A DNA stretch of 31,059 nt from a virus: IMG/VR virus record IMGVR_UViG_3300044678_000583, positions 1-31,059 of that record; one strand, given 5' to 3'. A model generated the notes under the pieces. It saw only the letters and a program-made list of their open reading frames with translations, did not search any database and was not told where the DNA came from. Both the position numbers and the translations under genes were made by a program. Positions 21,752 through 28,200 of the stretch are shown in pieces; within the stretch, counting starts at the first letter, position 1; every line of letters starts with the position of its first letter.

Positions 21752-21976
21752 ATGGAAACACAAATAAAAGTCACACACACCGGCAGCTATTCTGCCAAGT
21801 TCGAACACGATGATGTTATTTACAACATTGACTGGGAAGATGACAGCAACACCATTTATTTCATTCAGGAATTTGCACCCGGTCAAGATGGCCGCAAATG
21901 CGTCAGCATTCCTGCTGAAATTCTGCCAACCTTAATCAGGATTTTCGGCACAATCCACACGGACAATTTAAAATAA
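21752..21976 (+). CDS. Hypothetical acidic protein (74 aa)
   Basis: A 74-residue acidic protein, mostly beta strands (QIKVTHTGSYSAKFEHDDVIYNIDWEDDSNTIYFIQEF) with one C-terminal helix. No family recognised. It is the first gene of a transcript that probably carries the annealing protein and the genes after it. Confidence 0.7.
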   Translation: METQIKVTHTGSYSAKFEHDDVIYNIDWEDDSNTIYFIQEFAPGQDGRKCVSIPAEILPTLIRIFGTIHTDNLK

Positions 21977-22016
21977 CAAGGCAAAATCAAGACAAACACT
22001 TTAATATTCCAAGGAC

Positions 22017-22478
22017 ATGAATGAAATTTTAACCGCACCAATTCAGCCAAACGAAATCGAATGGCGGGTGCAATCAGTAACCAGCACAGGCAAAATGATT
22101 GTCGTGCCTTACATTAACAATCGCTGTGTAATGCAACGCTTTGACGCTGCCTTCGGGCCGACAAATTGGACTTCCGAGTTCAGGGAGATAGGCAATGGCT
22201 TTATTTGCCGCCTTACTGTGAACGTAGATGGTCAATTTGTCTACCGGGAAGATGGTGCATCCAAGACAAACATCGAACCTGAAAAGGGTGGAATATCGGA
22301 TGCAATGAAAAGGGCTGCGGTGCAGTTCGGTTTGGGCAGATGCCTGTATGATTACCCTAAGGTATTCATTGAGTGCAACGAAAAGTATATCCCTGACTGG
22401 GCGCAGGACAAACTGACCAAGCTGGTGGAGTGGGTTAATCTCGGTAACTTCAAAGAGGTAATAATATTGAAGCCATGA
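22017..22478 (+). CDS. Single-strand annealing protein, Rad52/22 type (153 aa)
   Basis: Matches the Rad52/Rad22-like family of phage recombinases, which anneal complementary single strands during recombination-dependent replication and repair. Visible signatures are VVPYINNRCVMQRFDAAFGPTNW (residues about 29-51) and KGGISDAMKRAAVQFGLGRCLYDYP (about 90-115), the latter holding the conserved A-x-K-R-A-A-x-x-x-G-x-G-R-x-L-Y core. It acts with SSB, in line with the SSB-like gene upstream. A stop-start overlap (ATGA) joins it to the next gene. Confidence 0.85.
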   Translation: MNEILTAPIQPNEIEWRVQSVTSTGKMIVVPYINNRCVMQRFDAAFGPTNWTSEFREIGNGFICRLTVNVDGQFVYREDGASKTNIEPEKGGISDAMKRAAVQFGLGRCLYDYPKVFIECNEKYIPDWAQDKLTKLVEWVNLGNFKEVIILKP

Positions 22479-22873
22479 CAGATGTAGTTAAATTGATGTT
22501 TGATGTTGAGGAAGGCAACGCATCCGCTTTGGATGCGTTCTGCCACCTCACCCGGTTGGAAAAGCAAATCAAAGCCGCCAAAGAGCAGATACAATCCCAA
22601 GCCATAAACGAAGCACAGATGTATGGCAAGACATTTCAGCACATGGGTTTTGAAATCCAGTGCCGTTCCGGTGCTGGGCGGTGGAAATTTGACCACCTTG
22701 ACGAATGGGTTGTGGTAAAAAACCAACTTGCAGCAGTTGAAGATATGGCAAAGTGGGCATACAAGTCGGAAGAAAAAGGGGTGTTGCCCATAACCGATGG
22801 GGGTGATATTATTAACGCTGCTGTGTATGTGGCAGGAAGTGAAACCATTGCATTGAAGGAGGTTGACAAATGA
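22475..22873 (+). CDS. Hypothetical helical protein next to annealing protein (132 aa)
   Basis: A 132-residue protein with a helical first half (HLTRLEKQIKAAKEQIQSQAINEAQMYGKTF) and a second half with FEIQCRSGAGRWKFDHLDEW. The layout, a coiled coil then a compact domain with R-x-x-W-x-F, is like proteins found beside annealing proteins in Bacteroidota phages; a Gp157-like role is possible but not shown. It overlaps its neighbours by 4 bases on both sides. Confidence 0.6.
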   Translation: MTDVVKLMFDVEEGNASALDAFCHLTRLEKQIKAAKEQIQSQAINEAQMYGKTFQHMGFEIQCRSGAGRWKFDHLDEWVVVKNQLAAVEDMAKWAYKSEEKGVLPITDGGDIINAAVYVAGSETIALKEVDK

Positions 22874-23094
22874 AACAGACAGCAGTAGAGTGGTTATTTG
22901 ACCAATTACCTGACCATTTGCGATTAAGTAGAGATGGGTTTGAAACGCTACAACAAGCCAAAGAAATGGAGAAGCAGCAGAAATTAAAACATCAATTATT
23001 TATAGGCAAGGTGTTTGATATAATTGGCTTTGAAAAAACAATTGAATTGTTGAAAGAATGTAACACCATAATAGGAGGTTATGATGCTGAATAA
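22870..23094 (+). CDS. Small KQTAVEWL-family protein, copy 3 (74 aa)
   Basis: The third member of the family: KQTAVEWLFDQL at the N-terminus and LQQAKEMEKQQK at residues about 33-44, then a different, hydrophobic-helical C-terminus (IGKVFDIIGFEKTIELLKECN). It is the only copy in the rightward early block; the other two are in the late block. An AAGGAGG sequence lies about 8 bases before the ATG, although it is also coding in the preceding gene. Function unknown. Confidence 0.7.
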   Translation: MKQTAVEWLFDQLPDHLRLSRDGFETLQQAKEMEKQQKLKHQLFIGKVFDIIGFEKTIELLKECNTIIGGYDAE

Positions 23095-23266
23095 ACGTGA
23101 AACCCCGAAGTCAATAGAACAATGGCTGCCACCATGCGAGGATGAAATCATTGAAGCACAGCCATACAACTATGCTGATATGCCTGATGACATTCCAAGC
23201 GTGGATGACTGGTTCAAAATAAGGGTATGGCAGGATGAATTGAACGGGGTTGCCTTAACCGGATAA
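23084..23266 (+). CDS. Hypothetical acidic protein (60 aa)
   Basis: A 60-residue acidic protein (KRETPKSIEQWLPPCEDEIIEAQPYN, then DDIPSVDDWFKIRVWQDEL) with no family recognised. Two ATG codons lie side by side (23081, 23084); GGAGG ends 5 bases before the second, a better distance, so I chose it. It is the last gene before the 190-base gap. Confidence 0.6.
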   Translation: MLNKRETPKSIEQWLPPCEDEIIEAQPYNYADMPDDIPSVDDWFKIRVWQDELNGVALTG

Positions 23267-23350
23267 TCACATCAAAATGTGGATTACGCATAAAAAACAA
23301 CCTTCTATTATTGGAGTAATGTTAAAACCACAGTATAATGTGATTGCACT
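23267..23350 (+). other. Short gap without a clear gene
   Basis: A/T-rich spacer after the preceding stop. It holds a weak inverted repeat AATCACAT (just upstream) and ATGTGATT (about 23338-23345), and TATAATG near 23335, but no complete TTG-N19-TAnnTTTG promoter. The short ORF and hairpin at 23351-23440 follow. Confidence 0.4.
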
Positions 23351-23440
23351 ATGTTAGCACTCGGATTAGTTTTGTATATTGCCCCTGCCTTGTTAGCATT
23401 CATCGACTTTTTGGTGGATGTTAGCAATCGCAGGGGCTAA
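23351..23440 (+). CDS. Possible 29-residue hydrophobic peptide
   Basis: ATG to TAA, 29 codons. The peptide begins MLALGLVLYIAPALLAFIDF and ends with a polar DVSNRRG, so it would be a single-pass membrane peptide with a basic C-terminus. Its DNA almost fully coincides with the long hairpin at 23381-23437, so either the ORF or the RNA fold may be the true feature, or both. Confidence 0.4.
   Translation: MLALGLVLYIAPALLAFIDFLVDVSNRRG
23381..23437 (+). ncRNA. Long RNA hairpin, 8 + 15 bp, strand-specific
   Basis: GCCCCTGC (23381-23388) pairs with GCAGGGGC (23430-23437); a small bulge follows; then 23390-23404 pairs over all 15 positions with 23413-23427, leaving the 8-base loop GACTTTTT. Several pairs are G-U in plus-strand RNA and would be A-C mismatches in the other strand, so the fold is specific for rightward RNA. 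No T tract follows, so it is not a simple terminator. The stem could be an RNase III site, an mRNA stabiliser or a small RNA. Confidence 0.6.
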
Positions 23441-23451
23441 CTACTTTTATA
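23441..23451 (+). promoter_or_regulatory. CTACTTTTATA motif before phosphoesterase gene
   Basis: Exact consensus, then GATAG and ATG 23457. It is the only copy on the plus strand, and follows the short ORF stop directly. Confidence 0.5.
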
Positions 23452-23456
23452 GATAG

Positions 23457-24464
23457 ATGACTAAAATTGAAATCGTCAAGAGCATAATGCATCAGCACAT
23501 GCTCGATGGGCAGCTGATGCTCCCAAAACAAACACTCGCCAAACTGATTTACGAACAAAACCCCGGTGTCTGGCCGAACGTGGATGCGGTACGAAAGCAA
23601 ATAAGAGCAGCCACAGGTTCAATGGGTAGTAATTCATACGCAAAAAAACACAGCGAAAATATGCCCGGTAAATCTACCATCGAAGAAGGCCTGAAAAAGT
23701 TTGGTCTTTACACAAAGCTGCCAGTCCGAAAGGATGTGGTGCTGCCATCAGGTAAATACTTGGTAATGTCCGACATTCACTTTCCCGAACATGACCCACT
23801 TGCAATTCAGGCATCACTTGAATACGGTAAAGAAAAAGGCATCACAGGCATTGTGCTGAACGGTGACATCATTGATATGTACATGGTAAGCAGGTTTTTA
23901 CAGGAAACCAAACGACCAAGCATTCGTGAGGAATTGATAATGACACGCAGTTTCTTCCAGTTGCTGCGTGAGGAATTTCCAACCCTGCCCATTTGGTACA
24001 AGTTCGGCAATCACGAAGAACGGATGCGCCATTATTTGCTATCAAATGCCCGTGCCATTGAAGATTTGGATGGCATCACGCTTGAAGAACAACTGCACCT
24101 GAAAAAGTACGATATCAAAGTGGTGTTTCGGGAAAGAATAAAAGCCGGTAAACTTGACATCCTGCACGGACACGAATTTCAAAAGTCAATTATGGCCCCG
24201 GTTAACCCGGCAAGGGGTGCGTTCATGAGGGCAAAATCTTCGCTGCTTATCGGCCACCACCACCAGACATCAAGCCACCACGAAAACAACCTGAAAGGCG
24301 ATGAGATTGTTTGCTTCTCCACTGGGTGTCATTGCACACTTACACCCGAATACAACCCCTACGGCTACATCAAACAAAATCACGGGGGTGCAATCGTGAC
24401 CGTGTTACCTAACCGAAACTTCCACGTAGAAAACTACCGCATAATTGAAGGGAGGGTTTACTAA
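23457..24464 (+). CDS. Calcineurin-like metallophosphoesterase (335 aa)
   Basis: The C-terminal two thirds carry the full two-metal phosphoesterase motif set: SDIHFPEHD (105-113), NGDIID (135-140), FGNHEER (183-189), LHGHEF (236-241) and GHHHQT (266-271). The N-terminal 90 residues are a helical, basic region (KSIMHQHML, QTLAKLIYEQNPGVW, AVRKQIRAATG) like a small winged or DNA-binding module. This fits a phage nuclease or phosphatase acting on DNA, for example of the SbcD/Mre11 kind, but the substrate cannot be read. It is set apart from the other early genes by the hairpin region and a CTACTTTTATA motif. Confidence 0.8.
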   Translation: MTKIEIVKSIMHQHMLDGQLMLPKQTLAKLIYEQNPGVWPNVDAVRKQIRAATGSMGSNSYAKKHSENMPGKSTIEEGLKKFGLYTKLPVRKDVVLPSGKYLVMSDIHFPEHDPLAIQASLEYGKEKGITGIVLNGDIIDMYMVSRFLQETKRPSIREELIMTRSFFQLLREEFPTLPIWYKFGNHEERMRHYLLSNARAIEDLDGITLEEQLHLKKYDIKVVFRERIKAGKLDILHGHEFQKSIMAPVNPARGAFMRAKSSLLIGHHHQTSSHHENNLKGDEIVCFSTGCHCTLTPEYNPYGYIKQNHGGAIVTVLPNRNFHVENYRIIEGRVY

Positions 24465-24727
24465 TGTTTCACACGCCTATTTGCCTTGAAGTAATCGCAG
24501 GGGATGAAATGGAAGATGCCCTTTATGAAATGGGTATTGCACCTTCCGAAGTTGATTTGTACCAAGAGCCTACATTCCCTGTCTGTTTGTACAAAATTGA
24601 TTGCATGATGCCCGACAATCGCAGCACACCAAAAAAGCCGCTGACTATTATCGTGTGCGGTGAGTTGACTTACATTGTCAAGTTTTCAATAGAGCATTTG
24701 ATTAACTTGGTGGATGTCCACCGATAG
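24464..24727 (+). CDS. Hypothetical protein, last early gene (87 aa)
   Basis: An 87-residue acidic protein (ICLEVIAGDEMEDALYEMGIAPSEVDLY, then TIIVCGELTYIVKFSIEHLINLV) with a mixed alpha-beta pattern. Its ATG shares a base with the phosphoesterase stop (TAATG). No family recognised. It ends the rightward block just before the convergent hairpins. Confidence 0.65.
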   Translation: MFHTPICLEVIAGDEMEDALYEMGIAPSEVDLYQEPTFPVCLYKIDCMMPDNRSTPKKPLTIIVCGELTYIVKFSIEHLINLVDVHR

Positions 24728-24739
24728 TTTTTACGCAAA

Positions 24740-24776
24740 GCATTGAGTGATTTTGCTCAATGCAATGAGCAATTTT
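24740..24776. terminator. Convergent terminator with two alternative hairpins
   Basis: Between two converging gene ends. Hairpin 1: GCATTGAG (24740-24747) with CTCAATGC (24756-24763), better placed for leftward RNA (a TTT follows). Hairpin 2: TTGCTCA (24753-24759) with TGAGCAA (24766-24772), followed by TTTT, suited to rightward RNA. They share bases and cannot form together. Confidence 0.6.
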
Positions 24777-24788
24777 CGCAAATTTTGC

Positions 24789-25418
24789 TTATCCGAATGT
24801 GCAAAATAGGGTGAAATCTATGGTCTGCCCTTGATTAAATCTCTTGACAATTTCGAACCAGTGCTTATCAGGTACAACCTGACACCCTGCTGACCACTTA
24901 TTTACCCAGTCACCAAGCCCGGCACGGTGGAAGTTGACGCCAAACAACCCGAACTGCGTCACTTTTTGGTCAAGTTGCCTGTCTTTGTTGCCATCCCGGT
25001 AAATAGTAATGGGTAAAATCTGCTGAAAATATGGCGCACCAAGCCACAAATTAGACCATTTTGCACCCGTTACAAACTTATGAGAGCCGACAACCTGCTG
25101 TTCAGTGGCTACTGCCGTGCCATTTATACCACCAACGGTGAGAGGATTGTAGACATAGAAGTCACCTGCTGTGGTGGAAGCAGGACAAACATACACGATT
25201 TGACCGTATTTGTAGACCACACAGAAGTCATCAAACTTATTTGTCAGCTTGTCATCGGTGCGAAGCCATACAATGCCGTGATATTGGGGTAGCCATTTGC
25301 GTTTTTTTAACTGCTCGGCTATGTAGTTGGCGAGTGCTTCGGTAGTTTTCGGGCCGATAACCCCATCCGCTTTCAGGTTTGCCCCGTTTTGGTTCAGTAG
25401 TTCTTGCAGTGCTTTCAT
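24789..25418 (-). CDS. Endolysin candidate: peptidoglycan-binding plus LD-transpeptidase-like domain
   Basis: I chose ATG 25418, which overlaps the preceding stop (ATGA), giving 209 residues. Residues 1-40 (ALQELLNQNGANLKADGVIGPKTTEALANYI) are a peptidoglycan-binding domain of PG_binding_1 type. The rest ends with GLFGVNFHRAGLGDWVNKWSAGCQVVPD, where His 164 and the S-A-G-C at 176-179 resemble the His and [ST]-x-G-C site of YkuD-type L,D-transpeptidases. There is no muramidase or amidase motif. It lies in the lysis cassette after spanin- and holin-like genes, so a cell-wall-cutting role is likely; whether it hydrolyses or exchanges crosslinks is unknown. Confidence 0.7.
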   Translation of the reverse strand: MKALQELLNQNGANLKADGVIGPKTTEALANYIAEQLKKRKWLPQYHGIVWLRTDDKLTNKFDDFCVVYKYGQIVYVCPASTTAGDFYVYNPLTVGGINGTAVATEQQVVGSHKFVTGAKWSNLWLGAPYFQQILPITIYRDGNKDRQLDQKVTQFGLFGVNFHRAGLGDWVNKWSAGCQVVPDKHWFEIVKRFNQGQTIDFTLFCTFG

Positions 25419-25921
25419 TTGGCTATGAATAATAATGATGATAAGATTGCGATATTTCGCCACGCATTTCGTTTCCTACGCAGTTTTGTATTGTCAACGA
25501 TACATTGTACCAACTGCTCACTTTGAGTGGCTTTAATGGCTTCTAAATGCGTTATCGCACTATCCTGTAATTTTATGACTTCCTCTTGGCTGTAAATTAC
25601 CACGCTGTCATCACTGATAATCTCCCAGCATAGGCGGTTTTCGTCAATCAGTGCGGCAAGTTTTACCGTGTCCTGTTGAAGCTCGGTAATAGTCAGCGTA
25701 TCGTGGACATATTTTGTCCTAATTTCACGTATGCGTTTAACCTTTTCAGGGCGGTTGATCAGCAGCACAGCATATTCGTTTTTGATGCTGTCAATTTCGG
25801 CTTTCAGTGAGTCGATTACTCCTGTGTCTGCCTGTGGTTTTTCTTGTGTCGGGCAATGCCCAAAGACAAGCACAATGCCAAGTACACCACAAAGCACAAA
25901 AAGCCAATCACTTCGTTTCAT
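25415..25921 (-). CDS. Spanin-like protein (Rz type, 168 aa)
   Basis: An N-terminal transmembrane helix (WLFVLCGVLGIVLVFGHC, residues about 6-23) is followed by a charged coiled coil to about residue 140 (VIDSLKAEIDSIKNEYAVLL, QEEVIKLQDSAITHLEAIKATQ) and a short hydrophobic end. This is the build of an inner membrane spanin that joins inner and outer membranes in the last step of lysis of Gram-negative hosts. VFGHC is close to, but not a proper, lipobox. ATG 25921 is preferred over a TTG 9 bases earlier. It overlaps the endolysin start and the holin-like end. Confidence 0.55.
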   Translation of the reverse strand: MKRSDWLFVLCGVLGIVLVFGHCPTQEKPQADTGVIDSLKAEIDSIKNEYAVLLINRPEKVKRIREIRTKYVHDTLTITELQQDTVKLAALIDENRLCWEIISDDSVVIYSQEEVIKLQDSAITHLEAIKATQSEQLVQCIVDNTKLRRKRNAWRNIAILSSLLFIAK

Positions 25922-26186
25922 CCTCCGCAAAGAAATTGGTCACGAACTTTCCGACCGCACCGCACACACCTGAAATCAGCATCAACTTGGGATGGTCAAG
26001 GTTAAGCCCGGCAACGAACAAAGATGCAGCGGCAATGCTGTCACCTAAAACCCTGAAACGCTTTGGGGTGGGTTTAAAATATCCTTTTAATTTCATCTTC
26101 CTTGTCCCCTGTATGGTTTTGCTGACTTGTGTTTGTTGGCCGACTTCGTGTGTCTGCCCAGTTTCCGTTTTGATTTCGGTTGCCAT
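25908..26186 (-). CDS. Holin-like small membrane protein (92 aa)
   Basis: The core MKLKGYFKPTPKRFRVLGDSIAAASLFVAGL (from residue 31) followed by a second hydrophobic segment (LMLISGVCGAVGKFVTNFF) makes a two-helix membrane protein with a basic entry loop, a common phage holin layout, and the FKPTPK...GD pattern is known from Bacteroidota phages. The first 30 residues are polar and Thr/Gln-rich, so Met 31 is an alternative start; ATG 26186 has a good A-rich leader. It precedes the spanin-like gene. Holin is inferred from topology and context. Confidence 0.55.
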   Translation of the reverse strand: MATEIKTETGQTHEVGQQTQVSKTIQGTRKMKLKGYFKPTPKRFRVLGDSIAAASLFVAGLNLDHPKLMLISGVCGAVGKFVTNFFAEDETK

Positions 26187-26195
26187 TTTATGATT

Positions 26196-26357
26196 TCACT
26201 TTTTTTCGCCATGTTTGAAAAACTTATAAATGCCTATGCAGGATAAAACAAGGGCAGCGGTGAAGGACAGGAATTGAATTATCGGCAGCAACTTTGCAGC
26301 AGCCCCGGCTAACCATAACAGCCAACTACCTACGATAGTTTCAGTTTCGTGTTTCAT
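26196..26357 (-). CDS. Short membrane protein, second holin candidate (53 aa)
   Basis: A 53-codon gene whose ATG overlaps the preceding stop (ATGA at 26354-26357). It has a Trp-rich amphipathic start (IVGSWLLWLAGAAAKLLP), a hydrophobic helix (IIQFLSFTAALVLSCIGIY) and a basic end (KFFKHGEKK). Small one- or two-helix proteins with a basic C-terminus beside a lysin are typical holins or antiholins. It ends 9 bases before the next gene. Confidence 0.6.
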   Translation of the reverse strand: MKHETETIVGSWLLWLAGAAAKLLPIIQFLSFTAALVLSCIGIYKFFKHGEKK

Positions 26358-26608
26358 CCGGGGAATGGCGGTGCAGGTTTAGGAATGTATGGAATAAGTG
26401 GCAAGTCAACAACCCACATAAAATTAGGGTTCACACACTGACTGATTTCCTCAACGGAAATCACCCACCTATCGTCATTGTCCTGAATAGGGTTAAAATA
26501 GCTGTCATCCATGTACCATTGGCCGATGAGTAAATCTTTGTCAGTTTCAGTCAATAAGCCAACATATTGGCTGTAATTTTCGGGTGCTATTTCTGATAGT
26601 TTATACAT
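26354..26608 (-). CDS. Small protein next to the lectin-like tail protein (84 aa)
   Basis: An 84-residue acidic protein, rich in aromatic residues, ending in a Pro-rich tail (PLIPYIPKPAPPFPG). A pattern such as LLIGQWYMDDSYFNPIQDND, then WVISVEEI, recurs in small proteins encoded after tail-fibre genes of Bacteroidota phages; a fibre chaperone or a part of the fibre tip is possible but unproven. It overlaps the preceding gene by 8 bases. Confidence 0.6.
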   Translation of the reverse strand: MYKLSEIAPENYSQYVGLLTETDKDLLIGQWYMDDSYFNPIQDNDDRWVISVEEISQCVNPNFMWVVDLPLIPYIPKPAPPFPG

Positions 26609-27428
26609 TGCGTGAAAGGGTTGTTTGGTATGCTTGAACTGCGGTATAAAAGTTAGCGGCTTCGGTGTCGGTTAGGCCGTCACCGATGGAAGCAAATGCG
26701 CATTGTTTGGATGAAAATTCAACAGCTGAATTTTGATATTTATTTGAACCTAAAAATAACGATGTATTTTGCAAAACACCACTATAAACAGTTGTCAATG
26801 TACTTCCAACCTGAACACCATCCATGTACATTTTTGCTGAATTAGATGCAGTTCTTGTACCTGTCATCAACCCCAATGTATCATTGTTTGAACTTCCTAT
26901 GTAATAATTTGGATAGTAACCTGAAACAAAACCTTTTTGAGAACTACCAGCATAATATAATGATATACTTATTTGGGGATTGCCTGTTGACCCTGTTGAG
27001 CTTCCTATTTCTACTGCATTCAAAAGATTTGTGTTTGTTCTTGAATAATAACTTACAGAATAATTATTGTTTATTAAATTTGCAAGAGGGTTCAAATTAG
27101 TGTTTGAATAAGCATTAGTTCCATTTGGCAAAGCACCATTTGAACTATGTGTCCACCCACCAAAAAACACCAATCTAAACGCAGCATCAAGGTCACGGGG
27201 GTCTTTCAAATTCCATTTGTGGCTCGATGCCGTTCCTCCACAAAAAGGATAGATGGCTTTCATCTTTGTCCAAATACCATAACCTTTCAAGTCGGTTACC
27301 AAATTATTGATAGCTAATTTTTGTGTTTCATTAGTTATTTCAGCAGCATTGACAAAAGCCAAAGCATCGGCATCCGATGGCGTATATGGCCCACCTGCTA
27401 CAAATGAGCGAACACCAATCCTTATCAT
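26601..27428 (-). CDS. Lectin-like tail protein, candidate receptor-binding protein (275 aa)
   Basis: Residues about 20-100 (PSDADALAFVNAAEITNETQKLAINNLV, then GIWTKMKAIYPFCGGTASSHKWNLKDP) are a module I know from distal tail proteins of Bacteroidota phages. The remainder (residues about 110-265) is rich in Ser, Asn, Thr, Gly and Tyr with the alternating strand pattern of a concanavalin/LamG-like fold, including YMDGVQVGS and LFLGSNKY. Such folds bind sugars. The DNA between about 26700 and 27150 is clearly richer in A/T than its neighbours, as often seen for exchanged host-range modules. It overlaps both neighbouring genes slightly. Confidence 0.6.
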   Translation of the reverse strand: MIRIGVRSFVAGGPYTPSDADALAFVNAAEITNETQKLAINNLVTDLKGYGIWTKMKAIYPFCGGTASSHKWNLKDPRDLDAAFRLVFFGGWTHSSNGALPNGTNAYSNTNLNPLANLINNNYSVSYYSRTNTNLLNAVEIGSSTGSTGNPQISISLYYAGSSQKGFVSGYYPNYYIGSSNNDTLGLMTGTRTASNSAKMYMDGVQVGSTLTTVYSGVLQNTSLFLGSNKYQNSAVEFSSKQCAFASIGDGLTDTEAANFYTAVQAYQTTLSRNV

Positions 27429-27694
27429 ACGTTATACGCTACGATGCTTCCGCTTGTCAGTGTAATGCTGCTGAACCAATCACCTTCGGGCAAGGAAATA
27501 AACGTGCCTTGTTTCAGGGTAACGCCTGTCAGTCCAAGGGTTGTCATTACACTTGCCGCATTTTTGTCAAGGGCAGCGGAAACAACCGCATCTGCGTTTA
27601 CTACAAAACCCTGCCAACGGCCGGTGTTTGCGCCTGTTCCTGAAAGGACTTTGCAGCCAGTGAAGCCGCTCATAAATTCTGTTGCTGTACTCAT
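27425..27694 (-). CDS. Small structural protein (89 aa)
   Basis: An 89-residue beta-rich protein (GFTGCKVLSGTGANTGRWQGFVVNADAVVS, then TLKQGTFISLPEGDWFSSITLTSGSIVAY) with no catalytic residues. The type is common in Bacteroidota phage structural regions; it may be a decoration or fibre-base protein. ATGA overlaps on both sides tie it to the tail completion gene and the lectin-like gene. Confidence 0.55.
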   Translation of the reverse strand: MSTATEFMSGFTGCKVLSGTGANTGRWQGFVVNADAVVSAALDKNAASVMTTLGLTGVTLKQGTFISLPEGDWFSSITLTSGSIVAYNV

Positions 27695-28155
27695 TGTATT
27701 GTTGGGAATGTTAAATTGTTATTGGGTGTGTCGCAGTAATCACGTAGGTTTGGGCAATGGTATTCGATAACGGCTGCAACTCCGCTAACGATGTCCGTTT
27801 GTGCGTCATAAAAAGGGGTAATGCTGTCATTAATCACCCATGTTCCTGCTATGTTGTTTCGGTAAACGTAACGCAGCATGGAGTAAATGTCCAACATAAC
27901 CGTGTGCATATCTGAAATCCTCTCCACCGCATCGGTGAAATCCTCACGATGCCTGTCAGCAATGGCAACCGCAAAGCGGTAAATCACTTTGTCAACGGTC
28001 ACCTGTGAACCATCAGGAAAAATCCGCATCAACGGATAAAGCTGCTCACCGCTTGTATTGATGTTTGGCTCAATATTTACGATGGTTGCCTTTATCTGCT
28101 TGTGATTGTTCCCGGCAGTTTCGAGTGCTTCCAGTAGTTGGTTGATTGTTACCAT
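27691..28155 (-). CDS. Tail completion / terminator-like protein (154 aa)
   Basis: A 154-residue alpha-beta protein (TINQLLEALETAGNNHKQIKATI, PDGSQVTVDKVIYRFAVAIADRHREDF). Small proteins of this size after head-tail adaptors commonly close the tail tube at the neck, and strand-helix-strand patterns of this kind are seen in them. The call depends on gene order (portal, adaptor, this gene). The leader contains a shortened form of the repeated motif, CTACTTAA, next to the ATG. Confidence 0.5.
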   Translation of the reverse strand: MVTINQLLEALETAGNNHKQIKATIVNIEPNINTSGEQLYPLMRIFPDGSQVTVDKVIYRFAVAIADRHREDFTDAVERISDMHTVMLDIYSMLRYVYRNNIAGTWVINDSITPFYDAQTDIVSGVAAVIEYHCPNLRDYCDTPNNNLTFPTIQ

Positions 28156-28200
28156 TTAAGTAGATTTTCAGTTTGTTTTCGTTTTTCGTTCTTACTTTGT

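Noticed and set aside
23267-23345. Weak inverted repeat AATCACAT/ATGTGATT
   Set aside because: Eight bases with a long spacer in A/T-rich DNA is expected by chance.
25807-26193. Open frame of 128 codons on the plus strand in the lysis region
   Set aside because: Opposes the spanin- and holin-like genes; composition looks like antisense.
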